DNA of 64,000 nucleotides. Origin: Archivesica marissinica (lineage: Eukaryota > Mollusca > Bivalvia > Venerida > Vesicomyidae). How positions within the stretch are numbered: position 1 is the stretch's first letter; every line of letters begins with the position of its first letter. Below the pieces are notes generated by a model, which had not been told where the DNA came from, ran no database searches, and saw only the letters and a program-made list of their open reading frames with translations. Of the stretch, positions 24,251-38,034 are shown one piece after another. Position numbers and translations under genes: made by a program. The stretch spans positions 43,245,516 to 43,309,515 of the forward strand of contig CM026403.1 in NCBI GenBank assembly GCA_014843695.1, written 5' to 3'.

Positions 24251-24483
24251 GTGGCTCTCCAATTAGCACGCTCGCTTCTCACCAATGCAACCCGGGTTCG
24301 ATCCTCGGACCGGGAAGTATGCGAGATGGTACGGTGGTCGCCATATCAGACAGGTGTGTTTTCTCCGGGTGTTCCTGTTTTCTCCCACACGAATGACAAC
24401 ATTTACGCTTTCATCCACGCCAACAAGAGTGATTAATATAAGTTGTTAAAACTTGTTTCGCAATCGTTGCAAAATAAATAACG
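24251..24483 (+). mobile_element. tRNA-derived SINE family C, full copy
   Basis: GTGGCTCTCCAATTAGCACG (A-box region) and AACCCGGGTTCGATCCTCGG (strong B box) form the head. The body contains GTTTTCTCCGGGTGTTCCTG, a motif widespread in mollusc SINEs, and it ends AAAATAAATAACG. Short open frames of 60-73 codons here are incidental. Confidence 0.85.
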
Positions 24484-25666
24484 TTTAAATTGATGTATAT
24501 GTTTTATTACCTTTAGAACATTCCAACCTAGTGTTGTTACGGTACAGACTCAAGCTCAATGCTTGCATTTCATCATGATTATCATAAGTATTTGCCAAAA
24601 CAATCCTTTTACATTATCTGAAATTCTTTGATTTTCGTGATTTAATACAAATTGTCAGTAGCATCTCTGTATATTTAACAAGCATATTGGAATGGTGTCC
24701 GTCAGCTCAATTATGTTCAACCGCTGGAGTAATCTTAAAATCACTTGTGACGAATGTTACCCAATTATGGTAAGAGAAGACGAACCATTGAATAGGATTG
24801 AATACGTTTATTGTTTAGTACATAATGAAGCGATACACAAAAGAGAAGAGGTGCCAATACATCCACCGTAACAATGTTCAATATACATAAGGTTGGACAT
24901 ACCCGCACGAGGTGCCAGAACAGGAGGGAGGTTGCGGCGGAATAAGTAAAATTGGAACTAATTACAACTGATCCAATGTATACTTAGAAATCCGAAATAT
25001 TGCAGAGATGAAATGTCTGCCCTCAAGAAAATGATAAAACGAAATTCCAGGATGTAAATAAACCCACATTACAAGATTGATAGTGATTGGTTAACACCAG
25101 GCTGGTGTAGCGTGTGTTACAGTAAATATCCTCCTCCTTAAAATAGACCGATGTCCGGCTGGTGATTTATACTGGCACCACGTGTGAGCTGCAATAACTG
25201 CATTTAATTAAGTATTGCAGAACGTATGAACAAAGTTACATTTACTTTATACTAGTTTAAATTGCGTATCTATATACTTCTTCCAACATCACATATATCT
25301 CGAAGTTCACACTTTTGCCAGGCAGTCTTCTCTTCCTCTGATGTCACATCGTTAATCATCACCAGCATGGAAATAAACTCCCAATCGTTAGAAGTCAGAG
25401 CTATGCATTGATGCATCTTGTTAATCGCGCTTTCCAACAGATGGGCTTGCATCTGGGTGATCCAAACCAATTTAGAATCTGTCCAAATATATCTCAACGT
25501 CGGCTTCCAAATATATTAAATTCGCCTGCTTCCAAAACGACACACATTTACAACTATGGTACGAGAAGACTAACAACTAAATAAGATTGGTTATATAAAT
25601 ATCTGACTCCGCAGTGAAGACAAACGTAATAAGTAGAAATCATGATCAAATGATAAACAAGAGAGA
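24484..25666. other. Unassigned DNA, copy 1 of the duplication
   Basis: Contains only a 75-codon minus frame (25270-25497) that is also present in copy 2 (33657-33884) but shows no motif. Confidence 0.4.
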
Positions 25667-26160
25667 AAATGTGTAATACATGCGCAGTAACAATGTTCAA
25701 CATAGATCATGTAATCCAAAAAAATGTGTAATACATGCGCAGTAACAATGTTCAACATAGATCATGTAATCCAAATAAATGTGTAATACATGCGCAGTAA
25801 CAATGTTCAACATAGATCATGTAATCCAAATAAATGTGTAATACATGCGCAGTAACAATGTTCAACATAGATCATGTAATCCAAATAAATGTGTAATACA
25901 TGCGCAGTAACAATGTTCAACATAGATCATGTAATCCAAATAAATGTGTAATACATGCGCAGTAACAATGTTCAACATAGATCATGTAATCCAAATAAAT
26001 GTGTAATACATGCGCAGTAACAATGTTCAACATAGATCATGTAATCCAAATAAATGTGTAATACATGCGCAGTAACAATGTTCAACATAGATCATGTAAT
26101 CCAAATAAATGTGTAATACATGCGCAGTAACAATGTTCAACATAGATCATGTAATCCAAA
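25667..26160 (+). repeat. 55-bp minisatellite, 9 units (copy 1)
   Basis: Unit AAATGTGTAATACATGCGCA followed by GTAACAATGTTCAACATAGA and TCATGTAATCCAAAT; nearly identical units. Confidence 0.97.
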
Positions 26161-26349
26161 AACAGCGTGTATGGGACATTTGCAAGGTGACGAGTTGTGA
26201 TAAATTGATACCTGTATCGTTTTTAAATGTTTCAATCAGAATTGACTTAAATAATATAGAGACAATTTATTAAGATATGCCGTGAATCGCGGCCATACGA
26301 ATGAGCTAACTGTTAAAAGTATAGTTTATGTTGATTCAACTGGCATCTT

Positions 26350-26576
26350 TACCTATTTACATATATAGTGTACCTATTGTTTACCTAGTGTTTTACATAC
26401 TATAGTGTACCTATTGTTTACCTATTTACATACATAGTGTACCTATTGTTTACCTATTGTTTTACATATATAGTGTACCTATTGTTTACCTAGTGTTTAC
26501 ATACTATAGTGTATCTATTGTTTACCTATTTACATATATAGTGTATCTATTGTTTACCTATTGCTTACATACCATT
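26350..26576 (+). repeat. About 32-bp minisatellite, short allele (copy 1)
   Basis: Units built from TATTGTTTACCTATTTACAT and ATATAGTGTACC. About 225 bp here versus about 880 bp at 34957-35838. Confidence 0.9.
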
Positions 26577-27934
26577 TTAGAGTCACTTTATTAGTACGTG
26601 TATCATAGAATTTAAGAACAATTGTTTTATGTACTAGAAACTGAGTGGAGGAACTTTACCGCTACTCCACAATATATGTGGAATGTTGAATGGTACTATT
26701 AGTTGTGGAAACTGTGCAAATGTTACACACATATGCATAGAGCACCTCAGTAAGCCATAGTATTTCCATTTAATATATAAATATTGTAATTCCATTTGAT
26801 TGCACTCATTCAAAATCCCTTCGAGTATTGGAAATATTTATAAATTGCAACTTATTTTCATCACATATTGTTTTATTTAATATAAATTCGCTCACAGTTC
26901 ACTATGATTGATGAGGTACAGCACACTACATTATTTACTCTATTTATTTGTTAATTCACGGTTCGTCTATATCATTCGGTTCGTCTATATCATTCGTGTT
27001 ATAAATACAAGCGCATACATTTTAATCTTTGCTATGAAATGTATGTACATTTATTATTACATAGCATCTGTTTCTTTTATATCGATTGATATGTGTAAGC
27101 TATTTCTTACTTCTTACAACAGCTTATGGGCCTTTAAACTACTTGTTGCGATCTCTTAGTTTAATGTTTTATTTTAACAATGAAAGCTGTAAATCAAAGT
27201 CGCACAATGTTATAAGTGTATACCTTTAGGAGATTAATATGTACTAATTGTATTATTAATTAGCATAATTATCCTGTTTACGGACGATCAACCCATACGT
27301 TCTCAGTACACAAGAATCACGGGCCTTTAAACTATTTTCATAAATGTCATTCGTATGCCAAGATTTAATTTAATGTTATGATACAGCTGTAAATTAAAGT
27401 CCCAATCTGTTCTACATTTAAACTTTCAGAATATTAATCTATATCATAAAATAATTGTATTTATGTATTAATAATAAATTTATTATTTACTTAGTAAATT
27501 CTTTATAATTACATGAACGAGGTTAGGATGATGTGTTATTTATAAAAATAAAATCAAAAACATTGTTATCCTTTAAATTATGTTAACATGTCATGCATAT
27601 AAATATTTGCTATACAGTAACATAATAAAGTAGATATATTGATATAGTGATTTGCTGTCGCCAAATTTGTGTATATGTATGTGTATGCCGCACGGGTTTC
27701 AGACTTTCTAAATTTAAACAACTAAAACTTTGAAACTTTTATCATGCAAATATTGTCCTCAAGGGCTTTTTGACCTAAAGGAACTGAAAAATAAAACCTT
27801 GTCATTAATTGTATCAATTCTATAAATATTCGAACATTGTTTTAGCTTGTCTGGAAGATGACTACATGTATATATAATATATTATGTAACAAATATAAAT
27901 AGTCATTTTGGGAACATACTGGTATATGTAATTT
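26577..27934. other. AT-rich DNA with an internal imperfect repeat
   Basis: 27125-27290 and 27320-27490 share GGGCCTTTAAACTA, TTTAATGTTAT, CAGCTGTAAAT-AAAGTC and TTTATTA landmarks in order, pointing to an old tandem duplication. No gene seen. Confidence 0.45.
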
Positions 27935-28450
27935 CTTTTTATTGAAAAGTGTTTAACACCAAGTGACATTCCATACATATCCATCATATAGTTTAATCGA
28001 AAAGTACGGATATATTCAATGTTTCACAAAGACTGTAAACTATGCATAGTCAGGTACAATGCTAGATCTAAATATATACATAACGAGTTTTAATAGTAAT
28101 GTCTAGAGGGTGGTGACCCATTTCGGCATATAACATATATCTGGGGGTACTTTTCCTACTTTTAGATATTTTCCATAAGAAGTCACAGTGCACTTGTTCC
28201 AGTATATCGAGATTTTCATAACCCCACGTTTCACAGCAATAATTATGTTCCCGTACCGGTATGCTAAAATTGGCAATATGGTATGGTCAAACAATTTAAT
28301 CTGAAGGTCAATTGGATTTAAATTATTAATTCGTACAAAAAGGATATACATGGCTTTATTGGCTTGGCTGACCAGATACCGTCTACATGTAAGATACATA
28401 TACATAACTTGTGCAATATACGAACATTCACAACTGCAATAACGACACAA
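27935..28450 (-). pseudogene. LINE ORF2 fragment, post-RT region (copy 1)
   Basis: The minus strand reads LVSQANKAMYILFVRINNLN then LQIKLFDHTILPILAY, and in a shifted frame WGYENLDILEQVHCDFLW and PRYMLYAEMGHHPL, then LNYMMDMYGMSLGVKHF. These are the segments that follow the RT domain in many animal LINEs. At least two frameshifts. The copy has no RT core and no C-terminal part downstream. Confidence 0.65.
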
Positions 28451-28757
28451 TTCTTAACAAACAACAATACAGTGCCCGAATAACTCAGACAGCGATTATT
28501 AACAGAATACGAATGCGCAACTGCTCTCAAGGATTTGTCAAGTCAAGTGAAAAATGTTATTGGCATAAACATGTACATGTCAATCGCCAAGAAACATGAT
28601 TGGCGGTTACATACAAAGTTACAGAAAAGCATGATATATATATATAAGGTATGAGCAAATATAGCAATAACATTTACGAAATATACATTGTTTAACAATA
28701 TAGTTGGTATTCAGTGTCTTTCAAATCATTATTTTACAAGTTGCAACATTCATTTAG

Positions 28758-29200
28758 TTAATTAATATCATTTCTTTTACTTGTTGCTAAATAAATATAT
28801 TTAGCTAAATTGACAAGTTTGTTTTTTGGTGTTGAATTCTTGAGTGTTCTAATCTTATTAATGGTTGGCCATGAACAATAATATCTAGGTAAATATGTAT
28901 TTCTGATATCATTATAATAAGGACAAACTAATAAGAAATGATATTCTGATTCTACTTGATGCATGTTACATTTTGAGCATAATTTTAAATTTCTTTCAAT
29001 GTTTCAAACTCTTCATTTTTCTATTGCCAATTTATGGGCTGAACATCGAAATCTAGATAATGTAGTCCGATGTTTCACATTATCAAAAAAAATATTTTTC
29101 TTGCGTGAATTCAGTCTTAAATATACTATAACATTCCAATTAGAAAAGGAACTTAATTGTGTGCACCATTGCTGTAGATATTGGTAATATATTCTTTCCT
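28758..29200 (-). pseudogene. LINE ORF2 C-terminal fragment (copy 1)
   Basis: Reads RTTLSRFRCSAHKLAIEK, two stops, then CSKCNMHQVESEYHFLLVCP, then LAKYIYLATSKRNDIN and a stop at 28758. The C-x2-C..H-x4-C knuckle with 'EYHFLLVCP' is typical of the last 100 residues of LINE proteins. It lies 5' of the post-RT fragment at 27935-28450 on the same strand, the wrong order for one element, so these are separate insertions or a rearranged one. Confidence 0.65.
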
Positions 29201-30164
29201 ATAATACAATTTAATTGCAACTGCTCTCAAGGATATGAAAACAACAAACACATAGGATGATCTATCAACATAATTATATAAAATGTTCTGGTCATAAATT
29301 CTTAATTAATACTAAATTATCCTTTAGAAAATAAAGATTTGTCTGAATTTCAAAAATATATCACTTCTTCTTAATCATTATCACATCTTAATTCCGACTA
29401 CAGGGTATGTTTCCAAATACAGCACACAATATGCAGGCTTCATGCCAAGTTTAATAAAAAACCAAAGGAGTTTTTAGAGAGGAAGCACGGGCACACTGTC
29501 TGAACCAACTACAACGGGATTACTGATGCTTCGTGCAAAGTTTGGTAAATGCATCACAAGGGGCTTGGTGATGAAGCCTTGTGTATAATTATGTTCAAAA
29601 TGCCGTAAATCAGAAATTAATCATCTACTCCGAACGGCATTGCAACAATCAGACATAATAATAATTGCTTCCTCTCAATCATGGTGAAATTACAAGCGTT
29701 TTAGATAGACAAAGTGTGTATAAGGTAAAATTTGACAGACAGACATACACACATATTTTCAATGGTTCGTAAATCTGCAAACAAATCCACAAAAGGCATC
29801 CGCAAATCCATAAAGAAACACCAAACAACAAAAACAAAAACATCATACTGATGCTTCATGCTAACTTTGGTGAAAACCCAACCAGGCATTTTGGAGATGA
29901 AGAGCAGATGAGCTTTGTACAAACCAAACCCACACCCCAAAAAAACAAAAAAAAAACAACCCATTGTGAACATTCAACAAAGAGAGGAAGCAAGGAAAAT
30001 GTAAAATTGGATCGACGGACAGATATACAGATGACAAAGACAATATATCTCCCCCATCAAAAATGATATGCTACAAATAAGTCATATCACTTGTTAACTG
30101 TTACAATCTTTACTAGGACAAATTACTGTTTTCACATTTCCAAAACGTATAATATCCTAATTAT
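29201..30164. repeat. Decayed interspersed repeat, class unknown
   Basis: Contains phrases that repeat internally and in copy 2: CTTCATGC-AA-TTTGGT, AGGAAGC, and the end GGATCGACGGACAGATATAC followed by AGATGACAAAGACAATATAT and CTCCCCCATC. Such 'GACGGACAGA...CCCCC' ends are common in bivalve repeats. No protein remains. Confidence 0.4.
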
Positions 30165-30405
30165 TTTTATTTATACACATTTATTTTAGCTCGATTGCGA
30201 AACAAGTTATTTCAACTTATATTAATCACTCTGGAGACCTCATTCCTGATGGAATCCATCGCCACGAGGGAGAGAGAAGAGGCAACGTGGAATTTAAATG
30301 CCTTGCCTAAGGGCACAATCGTAGCGGCTCCAGCGGGCTCGAACTCCGGACCTTTGGCACCTGAAGCGAACGCGCATCCACTGCGCTATCACGACTTCCA
30401 CTTCG
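30165..30405 (-). mobile_element. tRNA-derived SINE family A (copy 1)
   Basis: On the minus strand: GTGGAAGTCGTGATAGCGCA then GTGGATGCGC (A box TAGCGCAGTGG) and GGTCCGGAGTTCGAGCCCGC (B box). The element ends near AGCTAAAATAAATGTGTATA. Same family as 10326, 39528 and 41115. Confidence 0.85.
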
Positions 30406-30484
30406 ATAGGCCTAATTGCCAAGCAAGTAAAGAAATCAAACAAGTGATGTAAACATATCTATATTATGATAGCTACACTATCCA

Positions 30485-30632
30485 GGCCTCGATGTTATAA
30501 AACTTTTCTCAAATCTCAAAACTCAGTCTTAAGAGTGTGATTGGTTCAGCTGACAGTAACACCCAGAATCAACCAATCAGATCATTTGAGCTTGAGTTTG
30601 CGATCTGAGAAAAGTTTTATAACCTCGGGGCC
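30485..30632. mobile_element. Fold-back MITE (copy 1)
   Basis: GGCCTCGATGTTATAAAACT plus TTTCTCA at the left pairs with TGAGAAAAGTTTTATAACCT plus CGGGGCC at the right; CTCAAA/TTTGAG segments extend the stem. 148 bp, no coding. Repeated at 39847-39994. Confidence 0.75.
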
Positions 30633-31231
30633 AGGGAGTAAATAATTCAATAATAAGGTCATGATAGGTTAAATATGCTAGACATAGCAGGATCTGTTTG
30701 ACTTAGGTTCCTATAAATAATAGTTTTATTACAGAACTCAAATATGTATGGATAAAACGCATAATATTAACAATAGCATTTTATCATCGTTTCATCGAGG
30801 TATGAAATGCCAGTGTTTACACCTAATGTGTTAATAAATATCTTCGGCTGATACCTCGATGAACCTTTTATTGTTCTAACTACAAATACATTTTATAAAG
30901 TAAACAAGTTGTCTTTTTATTCGTTACCATTTCCATATGGTACATACTCCGTAGCGTTACTATTTTCTTTTAAATACAGTGCGAGGGCTGAATCAGCCAA
31001 TCACAATCGCGGCATTGCAAGAAGTTGTTATTATTTAAAAAATAATCGAAATCGGTATAGGTATGCAAATATATTATATATAAATATGGAGGTGACTTTG
31101 TTTTTAAAACAACTGTTAGCAGCAATGACACGATGATTTCGACATATAATTACAGCTTTTTAAACAGTATTGTCATTGACAAACAATATCGACGGATTAA
31201 GTACTTAATGACAATACTATACACGTTCGAC

Positions 31232-32231
31232 NNNNNNNNNNNNNNNNNNNNNNNNNNNNNNNNNNNNNNNNNNNNNNNNNNNNNNNNNNNNNNNNNNNNN
31301 NNNNNNNNNNNNNNNNNNNNNNNNNNNNNNNNNNNNNNNNNNNNNNNNNNNNNNNNNNNNNNNNNNNNNNNNNNNNNNNNNNNNNNNNNNNNNNNNNNNN
31401 NNNNNNNNNNNNNNNNNNNNNNNNNNNNNNNNNNNNNNNNNNNNNNNNNNNNNNNNNNNNNNNNNNNNNNNNNNNNNNNNNNNNNNNNNNNNNNNNNNNN
31501 NNNNNNNNNNNNNNNNNNNNNNNNNNNNNNNNNNNNNNNNNNNNNNNNNNNNNNNNNNNNNNNNNNNNNNNNNNNNNNNNNNNNNNNNNNNNNNNNNNNN
31601 NNNNNNNNNNNNNNNNNNNNNNNNNNNNNNNNNNNNNNNNNNNNNNNNNNNNNNNNNNNNNNNNNNNNNNNNNNNNNNNNNNNNNNNNNNNNNNNNNNNN
31701 NNNNNNNNNNNNNNNNNNNNNNNNNNNNNNNNNNNNNNNNNNNNNNNNNNNNNNNNNNNNNNNNNNNNNNNNNNNNNNNNNNNNNNNNNNNNNNNNNNNN
31801 NNNNNNNNNNNNNNNNNNNNNNNNNNNNNNNNNNNNNNNNNNNNNNNNNNNNNNNNNNNNNNNNNNNNNNNNNNNNNNNNNNNNNNNNNNNNNNNNNNNN
31901 NNNNNNNNNNNNNNNNNNNNNNNNNNNNNNNNNNNNNNNNNNNNNNNNNNNNNNNNNNNNNNNNNNNNNNNNNNNNNNNNNNNNNNNNNNNNNNNNNNNN
32001 NNNNNNNNNNNNNNNNNNNNNNNNNNNNNNNNNNNNNNNNNNNNNNNNNNNNNNNNNNNNNNNNNNNNNNNNNNNNNNNNNNNNNNNNNNNNNNNNNNNN
32101 NNNNNNNNNNNNNNNNNNNNNNNNNNNNNNNNNNNNNNNNNNNNNNNNNNNNNNNNNNNNNNNNNNNNNNNNNNNNNNNNNNNNNNNNNNNNNNNNNNNN
32201 NNNNNNNNNNNNNNNNNNNNNNNNNNNNNNN
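31232..32231. other. Assembly gap of exactly 1000 N
   Basis: Separates the two copies of the duplicated segment. Confidence 0.99.
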
Positions 32232-32637
32232 ATCGGGTTCTCTACTTTTTTTACAAAGTCGTTTTTGTAAATAACATTGGCGGTGAAAGAGTTAAATTGC
32301 TTATTGTTTATTATACAATTTTAATTATGACCAGTTGAATGTCTGTCAGTCTGCTGCTGTTTACCGTGGTGGGTGGGGCATCTTTAATGTGCAGAATGGT
32401 GAAATAACATAAAACATGTTTTATTTCGCACACTATCCAGGTAGGTTGCTCAAAGGTCATTGTGATACTTTATTCATGCATGTTTCAAATTGCCTTCTCC
32501 GGAGTATATTTCCTAAACCCTGTGATGGATTTCCAAATATCTGTAGGAGCGGGGACATGAAATATTGCATTATTATTACTGTATCTGTCACGTACTCATA
32601 AATGAAAAATTATATTTTTCAGCACTTTCAACTGAAC

Positions 32638-32870
32638 GTGGCTCTCCAATTAGCACGCTCGCTTCTCACCAATGCAACCCGGGTTCGATCCTCGGACCGG
32701 GAAGTATGCGAGATGGTACGGTGGTCGCCATATCAGACAGGTGTGTTTTCTCCGGGTGTTCCTGTTTTCTCCCACACGAATGACAACATTTACGCTTTCA
32801 TCCACGCCAACAAGAGTGATTAATATAAGTTGTTAAAACTTGTTTCGCAATCGTTGCAAAATAAATAACG
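32638..32870 (+). mobile_element. SINE family C (copy 2 of the duplication)
   Basis: Same element as 24251-24483, essentially identical; not an independent insertion. Confidence 0.85.
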
Positions 32871-34053
32871 TTTAAATTGATGTATATGTTTTATTACCTT
32901 TAGAACATTCCAACCTAGTGTTGTTACGGTACAGACTCAAGCTCAATGCTTGCATTTCATCATGATTATCATAAGTATTTGCCAAAACAATCCTTTTACA
33001 TTATCTGAAATTCTTTGATTTTCGTGATTTAATACAAATTGTCAGTAGCATCTCTGTATATTTAACAAGCATATTGGAATGGTGTCCGTCAGCTCAATTA
33101 TGTTCAACCGCTGGAGTAATCTTAAAATCACTTGTGACGAATGTTACCCAATTATGGTAAGAGAAGACGAACCATTGAATAGGATTGAATACGTTTATTG
33201 TTTAGTACATAATGAAGCGATACACAAAAGAGAAGAGGTGCCAATACATCCACCGTAACAATGTTCAATATACATAAGGTTGGACATACCCGCACGAGGT
33301 GCCAGAACAGGAGGGAGGTTGCGGCGGAATAAGTAAAATTGGAACTAATTACAACTGATCCAATGTATACTTAGAAATCCGAAATATTGCAGAGATGAAA
33401 TGTCTGCCCTCAAGAAAATGATAAAACGAAATTCCAGGATGTAAATAAACCCACATTACAAGATTGATAGTGATTGGTTAACACCAGGCTGGTGTAGCGT
33501 GTGTTACAGTAAATATCCTCCTCCTTAAAATAGACCGATGTCCGGCTGGTCATTTATACTGGCACCATGTGTGAGCTGCAATAACTGCATTTAATTAAGT
33601 ATTGCAGAACTTATGAACAAAGTTACATTTACATTATACTAGTTTAAATTGCGTATCTATATACTTCTTCCAACATCACATATGTCTCGAAGTTCACACT
33701 TTTGCCAGGCAGTCTTCTCTTCCTCTGATGTCACATCGTTAATCATCACCAGCATGGAAATAAACTCCCAATCGTTGGAAGTCAGAGCTATGCATTGATG
33801 CATCTTGTTAATCGCGCTTTCCAACAGATGGGCTTGCATCTGGGTGATCCAAACCAATTTAGAATCTGTCCAAATATATCTCAACGTCGGCTTCCAAATA
33901 TATTAAATTCGCCTGCTTCCAAAACGACAAACATTTACAACTATGGTACGAGAAGACTAACAACTAAATAAGATTGGTTATATACATATCTGACTCCGCA
34001 GTGAAGACAAACGCATTAAGTAGAAATCATGATCAAATGATAAACAAGAGAGA

Positions 34054-34767
34054 AAATGTGTAATACATGCGCAGTAACAATGTTCAACATAGATCATGTA
34101 ATCCAAATAAATGTGTAATACATGCGCAGTAACAATGTTCAACATAGATCATGTAATCCAAATAAATGTGTAATACATGCGCAGTAACAATGTTCAACAT
34201 AGATCATGTAATCCAAATAAATGTGTAATACATGCGCAGTAACAATGTTCAACATAGATCATGTAATCCAAATAAATGTGTAATACATGCGCAGTAACAA
34301 TGTTCAACATAGATCATGTAATCCAAATAAATGTGTAATACATGCGCAGTAACAATGTTCAACATAGATCATGTAATCCAAATAAATGTGTAATACATGC
34401 GCAGTAACAATGTTCAACATAGATCATGTAATCCAAATAAATGTGTAATACATGCGCAGTAACAATGTTCAACATAGATCATGTAATCCAAATAAATGTG
34501 TAATACATGCGCAGTAACAATGTTCAACATAGATCATGTAATCCAAATAAATGTGTAATACATGCGCAGTAACAATGTTCAACATAGATCATGTAATCCA
34601 AATAAATGTGTAATACATGCGCAGTAACAATGTTCAACATAGATCATGTAATCCAAATAAATGTGTAATACATGCGCAGTAATAATGTTCAACATAGATC
34701 ATGTAATCCAAATAAATGTGTAATACATGCGCAGTAACAATGTTCAACATAGATCATGTAATCCAAA
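34054..34767 (+). repeat. 55-bp minisatellite, 13 units (copy 2)
   Basis: Same unit and position as 25667-26160 but four units more; one unit has GTAATAATG. Confidence 0.97.
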
Positions 34768-34956
34768 AACAGCGTGTATGGGATATTTGCAAGGTGACGA
34801 GTTGTGATAAATTGATACCTTTATCGTTTTTAAATGTTTCAATCAGAATTGACTTAAATAATATAGAGACAATTTATTAAGATATGCCGTGAATTGCGGC
34901 CATACGAACAAGCTAACTGTTAAAAGTATAGTTTATGTTAATTCAACTGGCATCTT

Positions 34957-35838
34957 TACCTATTGTTTACCTAGTGTTTACATACTTTATAGTGTATATA
35001 TTGTTTACCTATTTACATATATAGTGTACCTATTGTTTACCTAGTGTTTACATACTATAGTGTATATATTGTTTACCTATTTACATACATAGTGTACCTA
35101 TTGTTTACCTATTTACATATATAGTGTATCTATTGTTTACCTATTTACATATATAGTGTATCTATTGTTTACCTATTTACATATATAGTGTATCTATTGT
35201 TTACCTATTTACATATATAGTGTATCTATTGTTTACCTATTTACATATATAGTGTACCTATTGTTTACCTATTTACATATATAGTGTATCTATTGTTTAC
35301 CTATTTACATATATAGTGTACCTATTGTTTACCTATTTACATATATAGTGTACCTATTGTTTACCTAGTGTTTACATACTGTTATAGTGTATATATTGTT
35401 TACCTATGTACATATATAGTGTATATATTGTTTACCTATTTACATATATAGTGTATATATTGTTTACCTATTTACATATATAGTGTACCTATTGTTTACC
35501 TAGTGTTTACATACTATAGTGTATATATTGTTTACCTATTTACATATATAGTGTATATATTGTTTACCTATGTACATATATAGTGTACCTAGTGTTTACA
35601 TACTTTTATAGTGTATATATTGTTTACCTATTTACATATATAGTGTACCTATTGTTTACCTAGTGTTTACATACTTTTATAGTGTATATATTGTTTACCT
35701 ATGTACATATATAGTGTATATATTGTTTACCTATTTACATATATAGTGTATCTATTGTTTACCTATGTACATATATAGTGTATATATTGTTTACCTATTT
35801 ACATATATAGTGTATCTATTGTTTGCCAATTGCTTACA
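34957..35838 (+). repeat. About 32-bp minisatellite, long allele (copy 2)
   Basis: Same units as 26350-26576, expanded to about 880 bp with TGTATCTATTG, TGTATATATTG and TGTACCTATTG variants and interspersed CTAGTGTTTACATACT segments. Confidence 0.93.
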
Positions 35839-37349
35839 TACCATTTTAGGGTCACTTTATTAGTACGTGTATTATAGAATTTAAGAACAATTGTTTTATG
35901 TACTAGAAACTGAGTGGAAGAACCTTACCTCTACTCCACAATATATGTGGAATGTTGAATGGTACTATTAGTTGTGGAAACTGTGCAAATGTTACACACA
36001 TATGTATATAGCACCTCAGTAAGCCATAGTATTTCCATTTAATATATAAATATTGTATTTCAATTGTTTGCATTAACTCAATGGTATTAACCTCTCATTC
36101 AAAATCCCTTCAAGTATTGGAAATATTTATAAATTGCAATTTATTTTCATCACATATTGTTTTATTTAATATAAATTAGCTCATAGTTCACTATGATTGA
36201 CGAGGTACAGCATAATACATTATTTACTATATTTATTTGTTAATTCACGGTTCGTCTATTTCATTCGGTTCGTCTATATCATTCGTGTTATAAATTCAAG
36301 CGCATACATTTTAATCTTTGCTATGAAATATATGTACATTTATTATTACATAGCATCTGTTTCTTCTATATAGATTGATATGTGTAAGCTATTTCTTACT
36401 TCTTACAACAGCTTATGGGCCTTTAAACTACTTGTTACGATCTCTTAGTTTAATGTTTTATTTTAACAATGAAAGCTGTAAATCAAAGTCGCACAATGTT
36501 ATAAGTGTATACCTTCAGAAGATTAATATGTACTAATTGTATTATTAATTAGCATAATTATCCTGTTTACGGACGATCAACCCATACGTTCTCATTACAA
36601 AAGAATACCTTTAAACTATTTTCATAAATGTCATTCGTATGCCAAGATTTAATTTAATGTTATGGTGCAGCTGTAAATTAAAGTCCCAATTTGTTCTACA
36701 TTTAAACTTTCAGAATATTGATCTATATCATAAAATAATTGTATTTATGTATTAATAATAAATTTATTATTTACTTAGTAAATTCTTTATAATTACATGA
36801 ACGAGGTTAGGATGATGTGTTATTTATAACAAAAAAAACAATAAACATTCGTATCCTTTAAATTATGTTAACATGTCATGCATATAAATATTTGCTTTAC
36901 AGTTACATAATAAAGTAGATATATTGATATAGTGATTTGCTGTCGCATATTTGTGTATATGTATGTGTATGCCGCATGGGTCTCAGACTTTTTAAATTTA
37001 AACAACTAAAACTTTGAAACTTTTATCATGCAAATATTGTCCACAAGGGCTTTGTGACCTAAAGGAACTGAAAAATAAAACCTTGTCATTAATTTTATCA
37101 ATTCCATAACTGTTAGAGCATTGTTTTAGCTTGTCTGGAAGATGACTATATATAATATACTATGTTACAAATATAAATAGTTATTTTGGGAACATACTGG
37201 TATATGTAATTTCTTTTTCTGGAAAAGTGTTTAACACCAAGTGACATTCCATACATATCCATCATATAGCTTAATCGAAAAGTACGGATATATTCAATGT
37301 TTCACAAAGACTGTAAACTATGCATATTCAGGTACAATGCTAGATCTAA

Positions 37350-37722
37350 ATATATACATAACGAGTTTTAATAGTAATTTCTAGAGGGTGGCGTCCCATT
37401 TCGGCATATAACATATATCTGGGGGTGCTTTTCCTACTTTTAGTTACTTTCCTTAAGAAGTCACAGTGCACTTGTTCCAGTATATCGAGATTTTCATAAC
37501 CCCACGTTTCACAGTAATAATTATGTTCCCATATGCTAAAATTGGCAATATGGTATCGTCAAACAATTTAATCTGAAGGTCAATTGGATTTAAATTACTA
37601 ATTCGTACAAAAAGGACATACATGGCTTTATTGGCTTGGCTGACCAGATACCGTCTACATGTAGGATACATATACATAACTTGTGCAATATACGAACATT
37701 CACAACTGCAATAACGAAACAA
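37350..37722 (-). pseudogene. LINE post-RT fragment (copy 2)
   Basis: Counterpart of 27935-28450, reading LVSQANKAMYVLFVRISNLN and FDDTILPILAYGNIII; it lacks the 6-base insertion that gives AYRYGN in copy 1. Confidence 0.6.
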
Positions 37723-38034
37723 TTCTTAACAAACAACAACACAGTGCCCGAATAACTCAGACAACGATTATTAACAGAATACGAATGCGCAACTGCTCTC
37801 AAGGATTTGTCAAGTCAAGTGAAAGTTTGTATTGGCATAAACATGTACATGTCAATCGCCAAGAAACATGATTGGCGGTTACATACAAAGTTACAGAAAA
37901 GCATGATATATATATATATAAGGTATGAGCAAATATAGCAATAACATTTACGAAATATACATTGTTTAACAATATAGTTGGTATTCAGTGTCTTTCAAAT
38001 CATTATTTTACAAGTTGCAACATTCATTTAGTTA

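Larger units (their letters stand above)
23845..31231 (+). repeat. Duplicated segment, copy 1
   Basis: Collinear with 32232-40784 at high identity from the first base to the gap edge. Differences are single-base changes, small indels, two minisatellite length differences (25667 and 26350) and one SINE presence/absence site (30941-30953). Copy 1 stops exactly at the N gap and copy 2 starts exactly on the other side. Confidence 0.95.

Noticed and set aside
24029..24436. Three overlapping 61-73 codon frames, duplicated at 32416-32823
   Set aside because: They overlap a SINE and its flank; presence in both copies reflects the assembly duplication, not selection.
28103..28530. Independent small genes of 70-115 codons
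   Set aside because: The frames fall within a decayed LINE post-RT region, with the LINE motifs spread over shifted frames.
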